From: Candidatus Sedimenticola sp. (ex Thyasira tokunagai)
GTDB lineage: Bacteria; Pseudomonadota; Gammaproteobacteria; Chromatiales; Chromatiaceae
Length of the DNA stretch: 64,000 bases
Reading direction: 5' to 3'
Assembly (NCBI GenBank): GCA_037318855.1
Contig: CP134874.1
Location: forward strand, 3,658,598-3,722,597
Shown here: positions 35,655 through 44,527 of the stretch, piece after piece
Layout: every line of letters begins with the position of its first letter
How positions within the stretch are numbered: the stretch's first letter is position 1
Program-made: the position numbers and the translations under genes
The notes under the pieces: model-generated
Databases searched by the model: none
Seen by the model: only the letters and a program-made list of their open reading frames with translations
What the model was told of the DNA's origin: nothing

Positions 35655-36569
35655 CTAAGCCCTATCCAGCGGAAAAGCAATTACCTGGTCGATATGCTCT
35701 GCACCGACAATATGCATCAGCAGGCGATCAATTCCCAAGGCAACACCTGAGCAATCGGGGAGCCCCGCACCCAATGCATGGAGCAACTGCTCATCCATTG
35801 GCACCAGAGGCAGATCCAGCTGTTGTCTCTTCTCCTGATCCAGCTGAAAACGTTGGCGCTGCTCATTCTCATCGGTCAGTTCATGAAAGCCGTTGGCCAT
35901 CTCAACGCCATTGATGTAGAGCTCAAACCGCTCCGCTATACGGGGATCATCGCTGCTCAACCTTGCCAGTGATGCCTGACTTGCAGGGTAGTCGTAGACA
36001 AAGCAGAGTCCCTCGCCCAGTTCCGGCTCAATCAGATGAGTCAGCAACAGATCCAGCCAACTATCGGTATCCGTCAGATTCAGTGACTCCACACCCTGCA
36101 ACTGTTGTGCGCAGTTACGCAACTGCTCGACGGTAGCAGAGAACGGGTCAATATCGAGATGCTGTCTGAACAGATCACCATAACTGATCCGTCGTACCGG
36201 TAGCGCTGATGGCAGCAATCCCTGGATCAACTGTTCCATCTCATCCATTAGCTGGTGGTGGTCAAAGCCGGGGCGATACCACTCCAAGAGGGTAAATTCG
36301 GGATTGTGGTAGCGGCCGGCCTCTCCATCCCTGAATACTTTACAGATCTGATAGATGGCTCCGGAACCGGCCGCTAGCAATCGCTTCATGGGGAATTCAG
36401 GAGAGGTATGGAGGTAGAGGTCCGCCCCAGAGGCGGCTCCGGGACCGGTATAGCGAGTTTTGAAACTCTCCAATGCAGGATCAGTCACCCCACAACGAGA
36501 GCAGCTCGGGGTATCCACCTCCAGGACACCGGCCAGAAGGAAGAATGCCCTGATGTCTGCCAGCAACAC
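35655..36569 (-). CDS. epmA: EF-P--(R)-beta-lysine ligase EpmA (start uncertain)
   Basis: 304 residues from GTG 36569. It is the class II LysRS-like paralogue without an anticodon domain and attaches (R)-beta-lysine to EF-P. Motif 2 (ICKVFRDGEAGRYHNPEFTLLEWY) and motif 3 (GVALGIDRLLMHIVG) are complete, as is ELYINGVEMANGFHEL. The conserved N-terminus (ERWQPATSLDAIKARG) is encoded in frame upstream of the GTG up to about 36626, but no ATG, GTG or TTG is available there before a stop. The true start is therefore a rare codon, or one base is missing near 36615-36620. It follows efp with almost no gap. Confidence 0.9.
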   Translation of the reverse strand: MLLADIRAFFLLAGVLEVDTPSCSRCGVTDPALESFKTRYTGPGAASGADLYLHTSPEFPMKRLLAAGSGAIYQICKVFRDGEAGRYHNPEFTLLEWYRPGFDHHQLMDEMEQLIQGLLPSALPVRRISYGDLFRQHLDIDPFSATVEQLRNCAQQLQGVESLNLTDTDSWLDLLLTHLIEPELGEGLCFVYDYPASQASLARLSSDDPRIAERFELYINGVEMANGFHELTDENEQRQRFQLDQEKRQQLDLPLVPMDEQLLHALGAGLPDCSGVALGIDRLLMHIVGAEHIDQVIAFPLDRA

Positions 36570-36631
36570 CCCCCGTGCCTTGATGGCATCAAGGGAGGTG
36601 GCCGGCTGCCAGCGTTCAGATGACGTAGCCC

Positions 36632-37204
36632 TTACCCTTCTTTAGCACGGGATACATATTCACCTGTACGAGTATCGACCTTGATCACCTCGCCGATCTG
36701 AACAAACAGAGGGACACGGACTACTGCACCGGTCTCCAGGGTTGCCGGCTTGCCGCCACCACCTGAGGTATCACCCTTGAGACCGGGATCTGTCTCGGTT
36801 ATGGCGAGGGTAACGAAGTTGGGTGGATCAACAATAATAGGGGAGCCGTTCCAAAGCGTGACTGTGCACATATCCTGGTCTTTCAACCACTTAACGTTGT
36901 CACCCACAGCCCTTGCATCGGCGGAATGCTGCTCAAAGGTTTCTGCATCCATGAAGTACCAGAACTCGCCATCGGTGTAGAGGTACTGGAGATCGACCTC
37001 CAGGACATCTGCCGCTTCGACGGACTCACCGGACTTGAATGTACGTTCGACGACGCGGCCGGTTTTGAGGTTGCGTATCCTGACCCGGTTGAATGCCTGG
37101 CCCTTGCCCGGCTTTACGAACTCGTTCTCAATAATGGAGCAAGGGTCACCATCCAGCATAAACTTCAGACCGCCCTTGAACTCACTTGTGCTGTAACTTG
37201 CCAT
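36632..37204 (-). CDS. efp: translation elongation factor P
   Basis: 190 residues from ATG 37204, chosen because GAGGAAAAG precedes it and MASYSTSEF is the usual start. EF-P rescues ribosomes stalled at polyproline. Lys34 in the loop KPGKGQAF is the residue that EpmA and EpmB modify. KOW-like domain I and two OB domains follow, ending [15 protein letters not shown]. It is transcribed with epmA downstream and faces epmB, so the whole modification set lies within 2.7 kb. Confidence 0.97.
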   Translation of the reverse strand: MASYSTSEFKGGLKFMLDGDPCSIIENEFVKPGKGQAFNRVRIRNLKTGRVVERTFKSGESVEAADVLEVDLQYLYTDGEFWYFMDAETFEQHSADARAVGDNVKWLKDQDMCTVTLWNGSPIIVDPPNFVTLAITETDPGLKGDTSGGGGKPATLETGAVVRVPLFVQIGEVIKVDTRTGEYVSRAKEG

Positions 37205-37292
37205 CTTTTCCTCACCAAACAACCGACTGGAACCAGTGCCCTATCAATGTATTATTTGCAGACCGTGGATTTTACACTGATAGAGCACAGAG

Positions 37293-38306
37293 ATGATACA
37301 TCGAACCGCCACCGCATGGCAGACTCCCGAATGGCAAAGGGTATTGAAGGATGGGTTTACCCAGGTTGATGAGCTGATCGAGTACCTCGATCTCGATCGA
37401 CAACTTCTGCCGGCAGCCAGGTCTGCAGCTAGTGAATTCAGCCTCAAGGTACCCAGGGAGTTTGCGGCACTAATCGAGAAAGGCAACCTGGACGATCCCA
37501 TTCTGCGACAGATTCTACCTTTGAGTGATGAACTCTTACCCCAGCAGGGTTTCAGTCGCGATCCGGTTGGAGATCTGGCAACCGAGGTGGTTTCCGGCGT
37601 TCTGCATAAATACCATGGGCGTGTCCTGCTGGTTGCCACCGGAGCCTGTGGAATCAACTGCCGCTACTGTTTTCGTCGTCACTACCCCTACAGTGACTCT
37701 TTTGCAGGCCGCGACCAGTGGCGGCAGGCACTCGAATACCTGCAGGATAACAGCGAAGTCAAAGAGGTGATTCTTAGTGGGGGTGATCCACTGATTCTTC
37801 CTGACCATCAGCTCGCCACTCTAATCCACTCTCTTGGGAAAGTGCCCCACCTTCAACGGCTGCGAATCCATAGCCGTCTTCCGGTAATTGTGCCACAGCG
37901 TCTCACCCCTGAGCTCACCAACCAACTAGCTGGCAGCCATCTTCACTCGACGCTGGTGCTGCATATCAATCACACCGCAGAAATCAGCAATCAACTTGTG
38001 CGGGGTTTGTCACCTCTGAGAGCAAATGGAGTCACCCTTCTCAATCAATCGGTCCTGCTACGCGGTGTTAATGACAACAGTGAATTGCTGATCAGCCTGA
38101 GTGAAAAACTGTTTGAGGCCGGTGTGCTCCCTTACTATCTGCACCTGCTTGACCGGGTTGAAGGTGCCGCACATTTCGAAGTGCAAGAGTCACACGCCAT
38201 CAAACTGCATGAGATCTTGCGTCGACGTCTACCCGGCTACCTGGTGCCAAAATTAGTGCGTGAGAGTGCCGGTGAAAAATCCAAGTCTCCGGTGTGTGAC
38301 TTCTGA
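37293..38306 (+). CDS. epmB: EF-P (R)-beta-lysine mutase EpmB (radical SAM)
   Basis: 337 residues. Radical SAM motif CGINCRYC (near 117-124) binds the [4Fe-4S] cluster, and SGGDPLILPD is the usual SAM-binding strand. The C-terminus has PYYLHLLDRVEGAAHF, including the conserved PLP-lysine region of the lysine 2,3-aminomutase family. EpmB converts L-lysine to (R)-beta-lysine for EF-P. It is divergent from efp with an ~88-base shared promoter region. The short length separates it from catabolic KamA proteins (~420). Confidence 0.95.
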   Translation: MIHRTATAWQTPEWQRVLKDGFTQVDELIEYLDLDRQLLPAARSAASEFSLKVPREFAALIEKGNLDDPILRQILPLSDELLPQQGFSRDPVGDLATEVVSGVLHKYHGRVLLVATGACGINCRYCFRRHYPYSDSFAGRDQWRQALEYLQDNSEVKEVILSGGDPLILPDHQLATLIHSLGKVPHLQRLRIHSRLPVIVPQRLTPELTNQLAGSHLHSTLVLHINHTAEISNQLVRGLSPLRANGVTLLNQSVLLRGVNDNSELLISLSEKLFEAGVLPYYLHLLDRVEGAAHFEVQESHAIKLHEILRRRLPGYLVPKLVRESAGEKSKSPVCDF

Positions 38307-38487
38307 GCAGTTACAGATAGCGTAGTACCCTCCAAAACGACCCTCGGAAGGGTGATTCAGCTTACAATCAGAGGCCTGCTATAGTAGGATTCAGTCATAT
38401 ACTTAGCTTCTGGAATGGTAACGGATGATGTTTCAATCACTCTGCTGTCCGGTCATGAAATAGAAGGAATAAAAAAACGGCCCTACG

Positions 38488-40401
38488 ATGGAGACTCAGA
38501 ACACACTCGCACTGCACATACCTGAGCGAAGCACCGCTCCAGTGGATGCGTTTCTGTCAAAGCCCAAAGCGGTAGAAGATTGGGTTAAGCATCTTCCTAT
38601 GGCTAATGTCGGTGAAACATCACGACAGGTATTCAAGGCCCTGGTTGAATTAAACCGGCTGGAAACACCCAGCCAATCGCGCATCAAAGTGGCGGAGCTC
38701 TTCCGCCGGCCAGTCAGTTATATCTCAAGCAACCTGAGAAAATACTATTTTGACGTCTCATTTCCTCTCTCGGCAAAAAACAGAAAAATCGCCATTCTTA
38801 ACAGAGAGCTCTACTCCGAACTAGCCATTGCATACAAGATCTTCATAGAAAACATGATTTCCGGAAAAGCCGGAAAGTTTGACAAGAAACTGCTGATCAT
38901 TTCGATTCACCGTGCAATTCGTTATCTTTCGCTGACACTCTATCACTCTGCCATTATCTATGAGCCTTACCCGAAATACACTTGGGAGGAGATACATAAG
39001 CTCTACGCTTACGCAGAACGCAACAAGATTCACGATCTGCCGATTAAAGAGGCAAGTGACCAACAGAGCAGCAGCATCAATGAGCTCTACAAACAGGTGC
39101 TCCTGTTTTCCGCCTGTGCCCCCTATAACCTACGTCAAAGAGAGATTGAGCATGTCTTCAACAAATTGCCGGAGTGGGCGGCACTTATCTCCCTCGACAG
39201 TGTATCCAATGTTAGCGACCAGCCGGGGCTCTTTATTAGTGACCTTCGTTCAGACACTGATCCGATCCATGCAAAACTATTCACCAATACAATCAACAAG
39301 CAATGTCGCCTGCTGAATCTACAGGAGTTGATCAAGACCTTAAAAGTGGCATTTGATGATCTACCCGCAGAACTCAGCAGCAGTGACACCAGAATAAACC
39401 ATGGCCATAGCTCAAAATACCTATTGAGACAGCTGATCCAGGCTCTGAGCACGACACCAACACGAGAGTTCGTAAGGACCCGTCTTAACTTTGAACTGAA
39501 AATAGCGGTAGGCCTCAATGCTATCTATGCACTGATCACCGAGAATCTGCGATCATCAGATATTGATGTCCGTCATTCACAGGATCAGGATGATCAATGG
39601 CCGGAGATGGGCGAAGAGCAGAGCACCATCATCTACACCACCGAATCAAATCCACTCAATATCACGGCATCCACCCTCGAACTTGAAAACAACAGCGCTA
39701 TCACTGAATCCAAGGGTAGTGGCAGCATACAACCTGAACATAGGACTCCAAGTTGGGCAAGCAGTGCACCTATTAGCGAAGAGACCATTATTTCCGGCTC
39801 GGTTGGGGGAAGGGGTCTAGGCCCTGGTGACATAACACCCAGCTGGGCAGCCCCCGACATGCTTCACGGGCACGAGACATTCTCCTGCAAGACAATCAAT
39901 GAGAGTGCCGGTGGTTACTGTATCAACTGGCATGGAGCAAACGCACCACAAATAAAGGTAGGTGAGATCCTCGGGATTCAATCGGCCACCGGCCAACATC
40001 AATTTTCTATCGGTATCACCCGTTGGATGAAAAATGGACCACGGAAGAACCTTCAAATCGGCATGCAGGTAATTGCGCCTAACTCCGTTGCAATTCAGGC
40101 GCGCTTGGCAGGAAAAAGTGACTACAGCAAAATACCGCAGAAGTGCCTTCTTTTGCCGGAGCTAAAGGCCGCCGGGCAACCGGCAACCCTTATAACACCG
40201 ACGCTTCCATTCAAAGTTAAAGATTCGCTCTGGATCAACGACAGTGTTGGGCAACAGAAAATCAGGTTGACCCGACTATTGGAGTCGACCGGCGCCTTCT
40301 CGCAGTTTCAGTTTGTCTATCTGCACGACCAGAATGAAGATGAGACCGAGGAGAGCAACGAGATGGATGAGGGTTTTGATAACATCTGGTCAATGCTTTA
40401 G
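38488..40401 (+). CDS. PilZ-like cyclic-di-GMP-associated protein upstream of fimX
   Basis: 637 residues, cytosolic. The N-terminal ~390 residues are largely helical (for example NLRKYYFDVSFPLSAKNRKIAILNRELYSELAIAYKIF). A low-complexity linker follows (390-450, rich in Ser/Thr and TPSWA repeats). The C-terminal part (450-610) is beta-rich, with the PilZ-like pattern FSIGITRWMKNGPRKNLQIGMQVIAP. The same arrangement of a large unknown protein between psd and fimX exists in pseudomonads. A canonical RxxxR/DxSxxG c-di-GMP motif is not clearly visible. Partnership with the next gene in type IV pilus control is inference. Confidence 0.6.
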   Translation: METQNTLALHIPERSTAPVDAFLSKPKAVEDWVKHLPMANVGETSRQVFKALVELNRLETPSQSRIKVAELFRRPVSYISSNLRKYYFDVSFPLSAKNRKIAILNRELYSELAIAYKIFIENMISGKAGKFDKKLLIISIHRAIRYLSLTLYHSAIIYEPYPKYTWEEIHKLYAYAERNKIHDLPIKEASDQQSSSINELYKQVLLFSACAPYNLRQREIEHVFNKLPEWAALISLDSVSNVSDQPGLFISDLRSDTDPIHAKLFTNTINKQCRLLNLQELIKTLKVAFDDLPAELSSSDTRINHGHSSKYLLRQLIQALSTTPTREFVRTRLNFELKIAVGLNAIYALITENLRSSDIDVRHSQDQDDQWPEMGEEQSTIIYTTESNPLNITASTLELENNSAITESKGSGSIQPEHRTPSWASSAPISEETIISGSVGGRGLGPGDITPSWAAPDMLHGHETFSCKTINESAGGYCINWHGANAPQIKVGEILGIQSATGQHQFSIGITRWMKNGPRKNLQIGMQVIAPNSVAIQARLAGKSDYSKIPQKCLLLPELKAAGQPATLITPTLPFKVKDSLWINDSVGQQKIRLTRLLESTGAFSQFQFVYLHDQNEDETEESNEMDEGFDNIWSML

Positions 40402-40514
40402 GGAACCTCTGAACAACTCATCAATCCGCCCATTGGCATCAGCAACTCGGCCAATATAACTTTTAAATTGATAAACCATATCAAGCATCTGATTATAAAC
40501 AAAGAATTTTGCAT

Positions 40515-42605
40515 ATGAATACCCCGAAAACTGACGATGCCATTGAACTACTGGTGATCGACAATTCGCTGAATAGCGCAGAAGCCAAGGTGAGCACCCT
40601 GCGGAATGCCTCTCTTGCCATTCATCCGGTATTCGCTTCCACTCGGGAGGAGATTGAAGAGGCACTGATAAACACCCCTCAGGACATGATTCTTCTCTCT
40701 GCCAATAGCTCCAACGATGAGTTTCAGGAGAAGGCAAGATTATGCATTGAAACCAGCCCCGAAATACCACTTATCGTCATAGGCCACGATCAGGAACCAG
40801 AGCTATTGCTGGGGGTTATGCAGGAGGGGGCTAGAGATTTAGTTGCCGAGGAAGACGACGAACATCTGCAGCTTGTGGTTAAGCGTGAGTGGCGAGACTT
40901 GCTAGTTCACAAACAGCTGAAGCAGACAGAGGCGAAACTTAAAGAGGCGGAAATCCGCTGCACCGCCCTGATTGCAAGCTCACGGGATGCCATCGCCTAT
41001 ATACACGAAGGCATGCATATGCATGCCAATCAGGCCTACCTTGATATGTTTGGCTATATGGACATGGAGGAACTGGAAGGCCTGACTATTCTTGATGAAA
41101 TTTCCAGTAAGGAACAGAAGCGGTTTAAATCATTTCTGCGCACACACAACAATGAAAATGCCGAACTGATGATCGAGTGTCGGCGGGCTGATGGCTCAAC
41201 CTTCGAAGCAAAACTTGAGTTTACCGGAGCTGCCCTTGATGGAGAGCCCTGCACACAAATTGTTATACGTAATTTTTCGCAAAATAAAGAGTTGGAAGAG
41301 AAAATTGAGCTGCTCAGCAACATAGACGTTCAGACTGGACTGGTAAATCGCCAATATTTCATGGAGCATCTGGACCAGCAGGTGATGGAGCTCCATGAGA
41401 GTAAAGAGAGCTGTTCTCTTTTTTACCTCAGCATCGATAACGCACAGAAGATCCGTTCCGCAATCGGTATTCAGGCCACCGATAATCTATTGAAAGAGCT
41501 TGCCAAACTCATCCAGGAGGTCGCCGGCGAAGATGAACTGGTAGGCCGATTTGGTGACCACACATTTACCATCCTGAGTTCAAAAAGCAGCAACCTCGAT
41601 GTCGAACCAATGGCAGAACAACTGCGTGACGCCATTGAAGGCTACTCATTCAAGGAGTTCTCTGACAGCGGCATACCGACAACCGGCAGTATTGGCATCA
41701 CAATTCTCGACCACTATATAAACAGTGGCCAAGAGCATATCAACCGCGCTTACCAGGCATGCGAAACAGCGCGTAATGAAGGCGGAAACGGCTTCTCTCT
41801 CTACGATTCCAACCAACCACACGAAGAGTACGGTGATGGGGATGAAGATGAATCGAAGATTGAGGACCTGATCACCTATGCACTCGACAACGATCGATTC
41901 CGCATTGTCTATCAACCGATAGTCAGTCTACAGGGAGATAGCAGAGAAAATTATGCTGTTCTCTCGCGTCTACTTGGCAGAAATGACGAGGAGATTCTGC
42001 CTAACTTCTTTATGAAGCAGGCCGGAGATAATGAGCAGATGGCGCAGATTGACCGCTGGGTGATCAAGCGGGCCATCACCGAACTCAGTACCTATCGTCA
42101 GCAGGGCCGCAAGATCAACTTCTTCATCAATCTCTCAGCCGCCGCCCTGAATGATGAAGGCCTGCTTCTCTGGGTATGTGACTGCCTGCGGGATAACAAG
42201 GCGAAAGGTGCCTGGCTTACATTCCAGATAAGAGACCAGGATATTCGAGCGCACCTGCAATCGGCAAAAAAACTTGTGTCAGGGCTAAAAAAGATCAAGT
42301 GTCAGATGGCTATCAGCAACTTCGGTAGCAACCCCAAGGTGGAGCCTCTACTCAAGCATCTACCGGTTGATTTCGTCAAGTTTGACTCTGAAATCATGGA
42401 TGAGGTCGCTACCAAGCAAGCCAAACAGGAACAGCTCAACCAACTCAATGCCACAGCACTGGAACACAATATAAAGACAATCGCCATGGGTATAGAAGAC
42501 GCCAACAGCCTGGCCATCCTATGGACGGTTGGCGTCAACTATATCCAGGGCTACTTCCTTCAGGAACCAGCGGAAAATCTAAGCTACGAATTCGGATCGT
42601 CGTAG
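40515..42605 (+). CDS. fimX: FimX-like degenerate GGDEF-EAL c-di-GMP receptor
   Basis: 696 residues from ATG 40515. Domain order: a degenerate receiver (1-~125), a coiled-coil, a PAS domain (~155-265), a GGDEF domain (~275-440) and an EAL domain (~450-690). The cyclase signature reads GRFGDHTF instead of GGDEF, and the phosphodiesterase signature reads AVLSRL instead of E-A/V-L. Both activities are therefore probably lost and the protein most likely binds c-di-GMP through the EAL domain, as FimX does in Pseudomonas and Xanthomonas, where it controls type IV pilus assembly and twitching. Confidence 0.82.
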   Translation: MNTPKTDDAIELLVIDNSLNSAEAKVSTLRNASLAIHPVFASTREEIEEALINTPQDMILLSANSSNDEFQEKARLCIETSPEIPLIVIGHDQEPELLLGVMQEGARDLVAEEDDEHLQLVVKREWRDLLVHKQLKQTEAKLKEAEIRCTALIASSRDAIAYIHEGMHMHANQAYLDMFGYMDMEELEGLTILDEISSKEQKRFKSFLRTHNNENAELMIECRRADGSTFEAKLEFTGAALDGEPCTQIVIRNFSQNKELEEKIELLSNIDVQTGLVNRQYFMEHLDQQVMELHESKESCSLFYLSIDNAQKIRSAIGIQATDNLLKELAKLIQEVAGEDELVGRFGDHTFTILSSKSSNLDVEPMAEQLRDAIEGYSFKEFSDSGIPTTGSIGITILDHYINSGQEHINRAYQACETARNEGGNGFSLYDSNQPHEEYGDGDEDESKIEDLITYALDNDRFRIVYQPIVSLQGDSRENYAVLSRLLGRNDEEILPNFFMKQAGDNEQMAQIDRWVIKRAITELSTYRQQGRKINFFINLSAAALNDEGLLLWVCDCLRDNKAKGAWLTFQIRDQDIRAHLQSAKKLVSGLKKIKCQMAISNFGSNPKVEPLLKHLPVDFVKFDSEIMDEVATKQAKQEQLNQLNATALEHNIKTIAMGIEDANSLAILWTVGVNYIQGYFLQEPAENLSYEFGSS

Positions 42606-42625
42606 GTGAAAAATGGGCCGGGCTA

Positions 42626-43204
42626 TCAGAACTCACCCTCGGCTGCACGATTCATCACCTCAAGGATAATATCCTTCACCTTGATTGCTTCCTCTTTCAA
42701 GGCAGGCGGAAGAGGTTCACCCCCATAGATCATCAGATCCATATTAAGTGCCATCAGCCACAATTTTCCGGCCTTGTCTTCGACCATGGTAATTCGGCAT
42801 GGGAGATAAGCTGAAAATGTATCGTTATAGTCGAGCATCAAGGCAGCAGTGAGCGAGTTGCAGAACATGTATATCTGGACGAAGCGATACTCCTTCCCCA
42901 ACTTTGCGGTGACATCCTTATACAACGGCAACTCCCCTACATTAGCAATATTGAGCTCATTGGCGACCAGCTTCATCGCCTCTTCCACTTCGTCCGTTGA
43001 CAGTCCCTCAGCCACAGGGACTTTCCAGACAGTCGCTTCCGCTGCGCTCTTTGTCGCCAATACATTCTCGATCAGCTCCAGGTAGATTTCCGGTGCTTTC
43101 GGATCGAAGCTGCCTGCAATATCTTTTGCCTTTATCCCCAGTACTACTGACGCAACGACAACAACAAAACCCACCAACGCAAAAAGGTTCTTAATCATAC
43201 GCAT
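42626..43204 (-). CDS. DUF302 domain protein, membrane-anchored
   Basis: 192 residues from ATG 43204 (a GTG one codon earlier sits nearer to the AGGAG). One N-terminal hydrophobic segment (4-24) is an uncleaved anchor or signal. The DUF302 fold follows, with FCNSLTAALMLDYNDTFSAYLPCRITMVEDKAGKLWLM as its signature. DUF302 proteins are common in sulfur-oxidising and other autotrophic bacteria and their role is not settled. It converges with fimX, the two stops being about 20 bases apart. Confidence 0.75.
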   Translation of the reverse strand: MRMIKNLFALVGFVVVVASVVLGIKAKDIAGSFDPKAPEIYLELIENVLATKSAAEATVWKVPVAEGLSTDEVEEAMKLVANELNIANVGELPLYKDVTAKLGKEYRFVQIYMFCNSLTAALMLDYNDTFSAYLPCRITMVEDKAGKLWLMALNMDLMIYGGEPLPPALKEEAIKVKDIILEVMNRAAEGEF

Positions 43205-43301
43205 CACTTACCAACTCCTCTGTAGAGGTCCTCTCTCAAGCTGTAACACCCGGATGAACAGACCATTTGACTATTATTAAATTTTATATCAACTGTTGCC
43301 A

Positions 43302-43456
43302 GAGAATCTCTGAATAAGCCTGGACGAATTGAATTCGTACTCAGGAGATGCAAGATCAAGCAGAAGATCACAGCTAATAGCATGGTGTCCAATGCAGATA
43401 TTGCTTCTCCTGGGAACAAGACAATTATTTCATGACTTGGTCAGAGGCCCCTTAAA
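43302..43456. repeat. 155-bp repeat related to the 11304-11463 element
   Basis: The left end GAGAATCTCTGAATAAGCC and right end CATGACTTGGTCAGAGGCCCC are inverted relatives of the same ends at 11304-11463, and the length is nearly equal, but the interior differs. It occupies most of the 480-base gap between the DUF302 gene and the ParA-like gene; no protein gene was seen there. Confidence 0.5.
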
Positions 43457-43684
43457 TTGGGGAGAACAACCGACTCTCCCGGTAAAACGTTAATTACTCA
43501 AAAGTGGTTTCAACTGAACCACCAACTCTGAAAAAATCACCCCTATGCGACTGACTAACCCCCAGGCTCCCTGTCACTCACCTTTGGCAATCATCAATCG
43601 GCACACCTCTCTGAACTCCTCACGTGCGAGATCAGATCTACCCTGTGAAAGATCGATATAGGGGGAAGGTTCATTCAGAAGTAC

Positions 43685-44320
43685 CTACCGAGCAATGTCA
43701 GGATAGAGCTTGGCACAGAGGGCACCGAACTCGATTGATCCCTTACCTCGCGCCTTGAGCTCAAAAACCGCCAGCCCTTCACTAAAGGAGCGTCTGAAAA
43801 TTGTGCGCTGTGACAACCTCGGTTTGATGTACTTGATTCCGGGTAGAGCTACCAGTGCCGCTGCAGCTTCATCAGTTTCTGTAATTGCATGATGGGTGTC
43901 ACCTCGATTAATGAAACCGATAATCTCTGGGCTACTCTTCTTTTCAATAGAGCTGACAAAACTGATAAAACGCTGGGTTGACCAGATATCCGCCTGGGAG
44001 GGAGGAACTGGAACGATGATACGATCTGCGATAGCCAGTGCCTTTTTCATCGTTTTGAGGTCAGCTGTACCAATGTCGATCAGTACCTCGTCCGCTTTCT
44101 TCAGCTTAGCCATGTCCTCAAGCGCTTTTTTTCCCTTGACGGTGATAGCAGGATTGTATCCCTCCTCCTCTCGCACCTCAGCCACATCGCGCAGGGTTGC
44201 CTGGGGGTCAAGGTCGACCACATGAACCTTCACATCAGCCATAGTGAGCCAGACAGCAAGGTTAAAGGTGACGGTGCTCTTGCCTGATCCACCTTTAAGA
44301 CTGCCTACTACCGTAATCAT
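43685..44320 (-). CDS. ParA-family ATPase (orphan)
   Basis: 211 residues. Deviant Walker A KGGSGKSTVTFNLA (9-22) and the switch motif VVDLDPQATLRDV are typical of ParA/MinD. Walker B appears as VLIDIGTADLKT, where the usual Asp-Gly-Pro is altered. There is no ParB partner beside it and no N-terminal HTH, so it belongs to the small solo ParA-like class that often positions protein cargo. Its neighbours are exported and membrane proteins of unusual composition, so it may place an envelope or inclusion structure (inference). Confidence 0.85.
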   Translation of the reverse strand: MITVVGSLKGGSGKSTVTFNLAVWLTMADVKVHVVDLDPQATLRDVAEVREEEGYNPAITVKGKKALEDMAKLKKADEVLIDIGTADLKTMKKALAIADRIIVPVPPSQADIWSTQRFISFVSSIEKKSSPEIIGFINRGDTHHAITETDEAAAALVALPGIKYIKPRLSQRTIFRRSFSEGLAVFELKARGKGSIEFGALCAKLYPDIAR

Positions 44321-44527
44321 ATTATTATCCTTATCCCAATTTGCGGTAATAGTGCGAGGTTATTCAGATACCGCTGATAGCAAAAAAATGATCTGTGCGT
44401 AATTTATTAATCCGGCACCATAATATGCCACGTTAATAGTCACCACTTTTTGAGGCCGTTAAGGAGCCTCAGCACCCAGCAGCAACACCAACCACCGAGA
44501 GCTATTTACAGGCATTGAGAATAGAGC

